Notes under the pieces: generated by a model | Told to the model about the DNA's origin: nothing | What the model saw: the letters and a program-made list of their open reading frames with translations, nothing else | The model's database searches: none | NCBI GenBank assembly: GCA_031264425.1 | Contig: JAISDY010000060.1 | Span: 1 to 19,455, forward strand | Direction: 5' to 3' | Length of the DNA: 19,455 bases | DNA from: Endomicrobium sp. | GTDB lineage: Bacteria; Elusimicrobiota; Endomicrobiia; Endomicrobiales; Endomicrobiaceae | In this document: in pieces, positions 13,823-19,455 of the stretch | Position numbering within the stretch: the stretch's first letter is position 1 | Layout: each line of letters starts with the position of its first letter | Position numbers and translations under genes: made by a program

Positions 13823-15136
13823 ATGAAACAAACAGATTTTTTTAGTGAGGCGGCAAGCCAAAAAAATAAACCATTGGCTGCAAGAATGGCGCCATGCGGC
13901 TTTGAAGAGTTTATGGGACAGGACAACATTGTCGGAAACGACAAGCTGTTGCGTCGTGCCATAGAAGCCGACAATCTTGGTTCTGTTATATTTTTTGGAC
14001 CGCCTGGAAGCGGAAAAAGCGCTTTGGCGAGAATAATAGCTTCAAAAACAAAATCATATTTTGAAGAAGCAAATGCCGTAACTATAGGAATATCCGACAT
14101 AAGAAAAATAATAGATTCGGCTAAATCTAGATCGGAGCTATCAGGTAAAAAGACTATCCTGATGCTTGATGAAATTCATCATTTTAATCGTTCTCAACAA
14201 GACGCTTTACTTCCCGATGTTGAAAGAGGAATCATAACTCTAATAGGCATAACAACAGAAAACCCGTTTTTTTATATTAACGCGGCGATTATTTCAAGAA
14301 GCACGGTTTTTGAGTTTAATTCTTTGTCGCAAAAAGCTTTATCTGCGATTATGGAGTCGGCTCTGACTGATAAGGATAAAGGGCTTAGCAAGTATAATGT
14401 CAGAATGTCCGAAGAGGCAAAAAAACATCTTATTGCCAATTCGGGAGGCGATGCAAGAAAACTTCTCAACGCTCTTGAGATAGGTGTTCTTTCAACAAAA
14501 GTGAATAAGGATGGCGTTAGGGTTTTTGACATAGACGTGGCTCAAGAATCAATGCAGAAAAAAGCTATTGTTTATGATCGTTCAGGAGACGCTCATTACG
14601 ACCATATCTCGGCGTTTATAAAATCAATGAGAGGAACAGATCCTGACGCGACTGTTTATTGGTTGGCAAAGATGCTTGTGGCTGGGGAAGACCCTCGTTT
14701 TATTGCTAGAAGAATAATAATTTGCGCTTCTGAAGACGTAGGCATAGCGGATCCTAGAGCGTTGACTCTTGCCGTTTCCGCTCTTACCGCTGTTGAGTTT
14801 GTAGGTATGCCTGAAGCGAGGATTATTTTAGCTCAGGCGGCTATTTATGTCGCATGCGCTCCAAAATCTAACGCTTCTTACTTAGCAATTGAAAAATCGT
14901 TGGCGGAGGTTAAAAATGGCAAAGATAGGAAGGTTCCGAATCACTTAAAAGACGCAAATCTTGACAGAAAAGAACTGGTCCACGGAAAAGGCTACAAGTA
15001 TCCGCACGATTTTGAAGGACATTATGTCAAGCAGGAATATTGGACGGATCCTGTGGAACTTTATACGCCTACAAAAGAAGGATACGAGGGTAAAATACGT
15101 GAGCGATTACTTGGAATTAGAAAAAAGAAAAGTTAG
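13823..15136 (+). CDS. rarA: Replication-associated recombination protein A (RarA/MgsA AAA+ ATPase)
   Basis: RarA is a clamp-loader-like AAA+ ATPase acting at stalled replication forks. At 437 residues it has the usual length. Walker A is GPPGSGKS at 59-66, Walker B is Asp116-Glu117 (LMLDEIHHFN), and sensor 1 is TTENP. The RarA-specific C-terminal half includes GDAHYDHISAFIKSMRG, DPRFIARRIIICASEDVG and KYPHDFEGHYVKQ. The ATG follows the T-run at the 6S RNA end by only seven bases. There is no recognisable ribosome binding site, so translation initiation is unusual or depends on upstream transcription. The 3' end overlaps fau by 38 bases. Confidence 0.95.
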   Translation: MKQTDFFSEAASQKNKPLAARMAPCGFEEFMGQDNIVGNDKLLRRAIEADNLGSVIFFGPPGSGKSALARIIASKTKSYFEEANAVTIGISDIRKIIDSAKSRSELSGKKTILMLDEIHHFNRSQQDALLPDVERGIITLIGITTENPFFYINAAIISRSTVFEFNSLSQKALSAIMESALTDKDKGLSKYNVRMSEEAKKHLIANSGGDARKLLNALEIGVLSTKVNKDGVRVFDIDVAQESMQKKAIVYDRSGDAHYDHISAFIKSMRGTDPDATVYWLAKMLVAGEDPRFIARRIIICASEDVGIADPRALTLAVSALTAVEFVGMPEARIILAQAAIYVACAPKSNASYLAIEKSLAEVKNGKDRKVPNHLKDANLDRKELVHGKGYKYPHDFEGHYVKQEYWTDPVELYTPTKEGYEGKIRERLLGIRKKKS

Positions 15137-15689
15137 GCTTGAGTTTTTGTCTATGAGAAACAGACTTGATCCGACCTTGGCTTTAGTTTGCAGTACTGCT
15201 ATTCTTGCCGCACTTAAAAAGCTTTCTCTATACGAACAGGCGAATACTCTTATGATTTACTTGTCTTATGGTTCCGAGGTAATAACTGATTTTATTGTGA
15301 ACTCAGCTATTGAAGAAGGGAAAAATGTTGTTGTTCCTGCGATAAAAAATCCCGGAGATTCGTTTATGCAGGCTGTAAGAATAATAAGGCTTGAAGACGC
15401 CGATCAGTTAGTTTACGGAATAAGGCAGCCTGAGGTAAATTCGGACGATGTCGCTTCAAAAGATTCTATTGATTTAGCTTTGATACCGGGTATTGCTTTT
15501 GATCTTTCGGGCTACAGACTTGGTTACGGTAAGGGCTATTACGATAGATGGTTAAAAGACGTGCCTTTAAGCAAGACGGTAGGTCTTGCTTATGATTTTC
15601 AAATTACGGACAATCTTCCAATCGGAAAACATGATCTGCCGATTGGAACTATCGTTACTGAGCAAAGGATCATACAAACTATAAAGTGA
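15099..15689 (+). CDS. fau: 5-formyltetrahydrofolate cyclo-ligase
   Basis: Converts 5-formyltetrahydrofolate to 5,10-methenyltetrahydrofolate with ATP in one-carbon metabolism. The signature [19 protein letters not shown], with [10 protein letters not shown] at 142-151, is present, as are the basic N-terminal nucleotide-binding residues ([17 protein letters not shown]). I place the start at GTG 15099, with GAGGG 8 bases upstream. That gives 196 residues, the family's normal size. The longer reading from 14961 would add 46 residues translated out of frame from inside rarA. The 38-base overlap with rarA suggests coupled translation. In E. coli this gene (ygfA) also follows 6S RNA. Confidence 0.94.
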   Translation: MSDYLELEKRKVRLEFLSMRNRLDPTLALVCSTAILAALKKLSLYEQANTLMIYLSYGSEVITDFIVNSAIEEGKNVVVPAIKNPGDSFMQAVRIIRLEDADQLVYGIRQPEVNSDDVASKDSIDLALIPGIAFDLSGYRLGYGKGYYDRWLKDVPLSKTVGLAYDFQITDNLPIGKHDLPIGTIVTEQRIIQTIK

Positions 15690-15699
15690 GGAGCGAAAG

Positions 15700-17244
15700 A
15701 TGGGAGCGATTATTATAGGAGTTTTAGCAGCAATTACAGGCTATGTTTTGCGTCTAGTTTATGCAAAAGTAAATGCGAAGTCGGCAGAGCAAGTCTCGGA
15801 GAGAATAATAAAAGAAGCAAAAATGGTTGCGGAGACTAAAACAAAAGAGGCTTTGCTTGAAGCAAAAGTCATAGTTGATAAAGAAAGAAAAGAGTTTGAG
15901 CATGAGATAAAAGAAAGAAAGCAATCAGTCCAAAACATGGAAAATAGAATCAATCAGCGCGAAGAAAATTTAGAGCGCAAGATGGACGCCATTGACAGGA
16001 AAGAAAAAGATTTGGCGGGTAAAGAGAAAGAAATTTCAAACAAAGAGAATCATCTTACGATGAAGTTTTCTGAAGTTGACAAAATAAAAGAAGAACAGAA
16101 AAAAGTTTTGGAATGCATGTCGGGAATGACAAGAGAAGAAGCCAAGAAGACGCTAGTAAACGAGATGGAAAAAGAAGCAAGACAAGATGCGGCTATTCTA
16201 GCTCAGAAACTTGAGCAAGAAACTCGCGAAAATGCGGATAAAAAATCAAAAGAAATTCTTTCCATTGCAATACAGCGCATAGCTGCAGACCACACGGCAG
16301 ACATTACTACCTCAACCGTTCAAATACCTAGCGACGAAATTAAAGGAAGAATTATAGGAAGAGAAGGAAGAAATATAAGAGCTTTTGAGCAAGCCACAGG
16401 AGTGGACTTGATAGTTGACGACACTCCGGAAGCTATTACTATCTCTGCTTTTGACGGCGTAAGAAGACAGACGGCTAAAATTGCATTGGAAAGATTGATA
16501 GCGGACGGTAGAATACATCCTGCCAGAATTGAAGAAGTTGTTGCAAAGGTTAAAAAGGAAATGGACCAGCATCTTAAAGAAATCGGCGAGCAGGCTGCTA
16601 TTGACGCGGGCGTTCCGGGTCTTAACCTTGAGATAGTTAAATTGCTGGGCAAATTAAAATATAGGACGTCTTACGGTCAAAACCAGCTTCAGCACACCCT
16701 AGAAGTTACATGGCTTGCGGGCGCTATAGCCGGGGAGCTTGGTCTGGACGTTATGTTTTGCAAGAAAGCGGCTTTGCTCCACGATATAGGTAAAGCCGTT
16801 GACCACGAAGTTGAGGGAACTCATCATCAGATTTCTGCGGACATAGCTAAGAAATACGGCGAATCCCAAAAGATGATAAATGCTATTTTGTCGCACCATG
16901 AGGGAATTGAAGCTCCTGCAAGCCCTGAAGCTTTTGTAATAGCTGCCGCAGACGCAATTTCTGCTGCAAGACCCGGAGCAAGAAGAGAGTCTGTAGAGCA
17001 TTATTTAAAGCGTCTTGAGAAACTTGAAAAAGTGGCTAAAGAATTTCAAGGCGTTTCTTTGGCTTATGCCGTCCAAGCCGGAAGAGAAGTAAGAATACTT
17101 GTTGAGCCTGAACATGTTGACGACAAGCAAGCTCAAGTTTTGGCTCATGACATAGCCAAGAAAGTTGAACAAGAGCTTGAATACCCTGGACAAATCAAAA
17201 TAACGGTAATAAGGGAAACAAGAGCGCAAGACATAGCCAAATAA
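15700..17244 (+). CDS. rny: Ribonuclease Y
   Basis: Membrane-anchored endoribonuclease that starts decay of many messengers in bacteria without a dominant RNase E. At 514 residues it is full length. A single N-terminal membrane segment (about 1-20) leads into a very charged coiled coil (about 30-190). The KH RNA-binding domain has [10 protein letters not shown] at 216-225. The metal-dependent HD domain has the His361-Asp362 pair in [10 protein letters not shown], and HHEG follows further on. The ATG has GAGGAG a few bases upstream and lies 10 bases after the fau stop. xseA starts 3 bases after its stop. Identity is very secure. Confidence 0.97.
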   Translation: MGAIIIGVLAAITGYVLRLVYAKVNAKSAEQVSERIIKEAKMVAETKTKEALLEAKVIVDKERKEFEHEIKERKQSVQNMENRINQREENLERKMDAIDRKEKDLAGKEKEISNKENHLTMKFSEVDKIKEEQKKVLECMSGMTREEAKKTLVNEMEKEARQDAAILAQKLEQETRENADKKSKEILSIAIQRIAADHTADITTSTVQIPSDEIKGRIIGREGRNIRAFEQATGVDLIVDDTPEAITISAFDGVRRQTAKIALERLIADGRIHPARIEEVVAKVKKEMDQHLKEIGEQAAIDAGVPGLNLEIVKLLGKLKYRTSYGQNQLQHTLEVTWLAGAIAGELGLDVMFCKKAALLHDIGKAVDHEVEGTHHQISADIAKKYGESQKMINAILSHHEGIEAPASPEAFVIAAADAISAARPGARRESVEHYLKRLEKLEKVAKEFQGVSLAYAVQAGREVRILVEPEHVDDKQAQVLAHDIAKKVEQELEYPGQIKITVIRETRAQDIAK

Positions 17245-17247
17245 AAT

Positions 17248-18468
17248 ATGAGAATTGAGAATAACGATAATGACGAGCGTTTGATTTATACTGTTTCTCA
17301 AATAAGCGCTGAAATAAAGCTTATTTTGGAAGATTCTTATCCGTGTGTTTGGGTGCAAGGCGAGATTTCAAACTTTAAACTTTACAACTCGGGGCATATG
17401 TATTTTAGCGTTAAAGACGCTAACGCTCAAATAAAAGCAGTAATGTTTCAAAATGCAAACACAGGTTTGACTTTTGCTCCTGAAGACGGTATGAGAGTTT
17501 TAGTTTATGGGAGAGTCAGCTCATACCCTAAATATGGCGATTACCAGATTATTGTAAACCATATGGAGCAGTATGGTAAAGGCGAGCTTTACGAGGCATA
17601 TGAGAAACTTAAGAAGAAGCTTGATTTGGAAGGTTTGTTTGACGAAAGCGTAAAAAAAGCAATTCCTGATATTGTAAATAAAATCGGAGTTGTTACTTCT
17701 CAAGATGGCGCGGCTTTACATGATATTTTGCGCGTTATATATAATTTGAAAGTTGATGTTGAAGTTTTGATATGCCCTGCAAGAGTGCAGGGAAACGAGG
17801 CTGAAAAGGAAATCCCAAAAGCTATAAAATACTTAAACGATAATTATAAAGATTTAGATGTTCTTCTTATTGGTCGCGGCGGCGGTTCAATAGAAGATTT
17901 GTGGGCGTTTAACACGGAAGTTGTGGCTAGATCAATTTTTAACTCTAAAATACCCACGGTGTCTTGCGTCGGACATGAAGTGGACTTTACAATAGCGGAT
18001 TTTGTTGCGGATATGCGAGCGCCCACTCCGTCCGCGGCGGCGGAAATGGTCTTAAGGAAAAGAAGCGTTATATCCGGACAAGTGGAACAGTTGCGAAATT
18101 CTTTAAACGACGCAATGGATTTAATATTCAACAATTATCTTGAGCGGTTTGAAAGATTGAAGTCTTCAAGAAGTTTAATAAAGCCGCATTTAATATATGA
18201 GGATAAAATAACTTACGTTGACGATATGGGCGAAAGACTTAAAAATAATGTGGAAAGACTTTTTGAAACGAAGTTTGAAAAATTGAAAAATACCGCTCAT
18301 AAATTAAATATATTGTCGCCTTTGGCTGTTTTGGAAAAAGGTTTTTCAATTTGTTTTGACGGCAATAATAAAATTATTAAAAATTCAAACGAAGTCAAAA
18401 AAGGTGATATTGTGAATATAAAACTTGCGTCTGGCGGTTTTAATGCCGAGGTAAAATCTTATGACTAA
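17248..18468 (+). CDS. xseA: Exodeoxyribonuclease VII large subunit
   Basis: Catalytic subunit of the single-strand DNA exonuclease made of one XseA and several XseB chains. The 406 residues include the N-terminal OB fold for single-stranded DNA (VWVQGEISNFK, GHMYFSVKD, GRVSSYPKYGDYQI) at about 30-105. The catalytic domain carries GVVTSQDGAALHDI, the LLIGRGGGSIEDLWAFN block, and SCVGHEVDFTIADFVADMRAPTPSAAAE read as two adjoining conserved pieces. A helical region follows and the end is LEKGFSI...VNIKLASG. The start has no clear ribosome binding site, which suggests coupling to rny. The last eight bases overlap xseB. Confidence 0.96.
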   Translation: MRIENNDNDERLIYTVSQISAEIKLILEDSYPCVWVQGEISNFKLYNSGHMYFSVKDANAQIKAVMFQNANTGLTFAPEDGMRVLVYGRVSSYPKYGDYQIIVNHMEQYGKGELYEAYEKLKKKLDLEGLFDESVKKAIPDIVNKIGVVTSQDGAALHDILRVIYNLKVDVEVLICPARVQGNEAEKEIPKAIKYLNDNYKDLDVLLIGRGGGSIEDLWAFNTEVVARSIFNSKIPTVSCVGHEVDFTIADFVADMRAPTPSAAAEMVLRKRSVISGQVEQLRNSLNDAMDLIFNNYLERFERLKSSRSLIKPHLIYEDKITYVDDMGERLKNNVERLFETKFEKLKNTAHKLNILSPLAVLEKGFSICFDGNNKIIKNSNEVKKGDIVNIKLASGGFNAEVKSYD

Positions 18469-18676
18469 AAAACAATTAAATTTTGAAAAGTCTTTGCAAA
18501 GACTGGAAGCTATAGTTTCGGAAATGGAAAACGCCGAGCCTGATTTGGATAAAGCCTTGGCTTTGTTTTCTGAAGGGGCGGACCTCGTAAAATTTTGTTC
18601 CGAAAAACTCAACGAAACAAAAAAGAAAATTGAAATTATAACTTCTTCGGGAGAAATAAAGCCTTTTAGGGAGTAA
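18461..18676 (+). CDS. xseB: Exodeoxyribonuclease VII small subunit
   Basis: Small subunit of exodeoxyribonuclease VII, 71 residues, the usual size. The family pattern is complete: FEKSLQRLEAIVSEMEN, then a short loop with PDLDKALALFSEGADLV, then the C-terminal helix CSEKLNETKKKIEII. Two helices form a hairpin that binds the XseA coiled coil. Its ATG lies inside the end of xseA (ATGACTAA overlap), so the two are translated together in a controlled ratio. The polyprenyl synthase gene follows after three bases. Confidence 0.95.
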   Translation: MTKKQLNFEKSLQRLEAIVSEMENAEPDLDKALALFSEGADLVKFCSEKLNETKKKIEIITSSGEIKPFRE

Positions 18677-18679
18677 ATT

Positions 18680-19455
18680 TTGCAAAAAGTTAATTTAAAA
18701 AAATATTTGTCAAAAAAAGCGAATTATGTAAACTCGGCGTTAAAAAAGTTTTTGCCTAAAGACAATTCCATAATTTCTCAAGGTATGCGTTACAGCGTTA
18801 TGGCAGGCGGAAAAAGACTCCGTCCTATTTGTGTTTTTTTAGCTGCGGAACTTTTTGGCGGCAAAGCTAAAGACGTTCTTCCAGCGGCTTGTGCGGTGGA
18901 ATATTTGCACACGTACTCGTTAGTTCATGACGATTTGCCGGCTATAGATAACGATGATTTGCGCAGGGGAATGCCTACCAATCACAAAAAGTTCGGCGAA
19001 GCTGCCGCTATTTTATGCGGCGATGCTTTGCTCACGGAAGCCTTTAATCTTATGACAAAAGCTAATGCTGAAGATAAGAACATTAACAAAGCGGTAAAGG
19101 TTCTCGCTGATTGCGGCGGATATAAAGGCATGATTGCTGGACAAGCCGAAGATACTATAGAAACAGGCGGCTGGAGCGAGAAAAATAAAGAAATTTTAGA
19201 GAAAAAGTTAAAATTTATACAGATAAAAAAAACTGCGGCGTTGATAGTTGCAAGTTTAAAAATAGGAGCGCTTTTAGCCGACGCGGATGAAAAAGGTTTA
19301 AAATCATTGGAGTCTTACGGAACAAATGTAGGAATAGCTTTTCAAATTACAGACGATATTTTGGACGTCTATGCTGATAAAAGACTTTTAGGTAAAAATG
19401 GCAGCGATGCGGACAACGATAAACTTACCGCTCTTTCATTGTTTGGCAAAGAGGA
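18680..19455 (+). CDS. ispA: Short-chain polyprenyl (farnesyl/geranylgeranyl) diphosphate synthase, 3' end outside window
   Basis: Condenses isopentenyl diphosphate with allylic diphosphates, supplying farnesyl diphosphate for undecaprenyl lipid and other isoprenoids. 258 codons are visible, nearly the whole enzyme. GGKRLRP at 43-49 binds isopentenyl diphosphate. The first Asp-rich motif starts at Asp84-Asp85 with the two-residue insertion of bacterial enzymes (DDLPAIDNDDLRRG), and the second is DDILD at 225-229. The residue five before the first motif is Tyr, as in E. coli IspA, which favours a farnesyl product. The start is TTG at 18680 with AGGGAG 6 bases upstream, so a search for ATG starts alone would miss the first 35 residues. 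The xseA-xseB-ispA order is common in bacteria. Confidence 0.93.
   Translation, partial: MQKVNLKKYLSKKANYVNSALKKFLPKDNSIISQGMRYSVMAGGKRLRPICVFLAAELFGGKAKDVLPAACAVEYLHTYSLVHDDLPAIDNDDLRRGMPTNHKKFGEAAAILCGDALLTEAFNLMTKANAEDKNINKAVKVLADCGGYKGMIAGQAEDTIETGGWSEKNKEILEKKLKFIQIKKTAALIVASLKIGALLADADEKGLKSLESYGTNVGIAFQITDDILDVYADKRLLGKNGSDADNDKLTALSLFGKE

Noticed and set aside
14961..15098. Longer N-terminus for fau from 14961
   Set aside because: It would add 46 residues read out of frame from inside rarA and has no family counterpart. GTG at 15099 has a good ribosome binding site and gives the normal length.
1..19455. CRISPR arrays, insertion sequences, tRNA or rRNA genes, integration sites
   Set aside because: I found no spaced direct repeats, transposase or integrase genes, terminal inverted repeats, or cloverleaf sequences. 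Every gap between genes is under about 185 bases.

Overview
This is a compact, AT-rich bacterial chromosome segment. It holds mostly conserved housekeeping genes plus one accessory operon. A four-subunit pyruvate:ferredoxin oxidoreductase points to an anaerobe. RNase Y, ClpB, RecR and DnaX are all of ordinary bacterial type. The overall look (AT-rich, porGDAB, RNase Y, GT-C proteins with TPR tails, orphan secreted Cys proteins) would suit an Elusimicrobiota/Endomicrobium-like bacterium, but that is an impression from memory, not a tested assignment. I saw no mobile element, CRISPR array, tRNA or rRNA.

Layout. Positions 1-3298 (+): the end of cysE (its true start lies before the window), then clpB. 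Positions 3402-6683 (-): a tightly packed three-gene operon behind a near-consensus promoter. It encodes a UbiA-family enzyme resembling decaprenyl-phosphate phosphoribosyltransferase, a HAD phosphatase with a hydrophobic cap, and a GT-C glycosyltransferase with TPR repeats. The three together look like a route for making and using a polyprenyl-phosphate-linked pentose. Positions 6793-7265 (-): a small secreted cysteine-containing orphan protein with its own terminator. Positions 7442-9659 (+): dnaX and recR. dnaX carries an in-phase A_AAA_AAG slippery site that may produce a short gamma form. Positions 9784-12943 (+): porGDAB, each gene preceded by a small stem-loop next to its ribosome binding site, and closed by a strong terminator.

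Positions 13089-19455 (+): a promoter placed so that the first transcript would be leaderless, then a small coiled-coil (ZapB-like) gene, zapA, a structured RNA that I identify as 6S RNA, rarA, fau (5-formyltetrahydrofolate cyclo-ligase), rny, xseA, xseB and a polyprenyl synthase gene (ispA type) that starts with TTG and runs off the window. The order zapA - 6S RNA - fau matches that of E. coli, with rarA inserted.

The most interesting items are the putative lipid-linked pentose operon, the candidate dnaX frameshift site, the unannotated 6S RNA and the apparently leaderless zap transcript.
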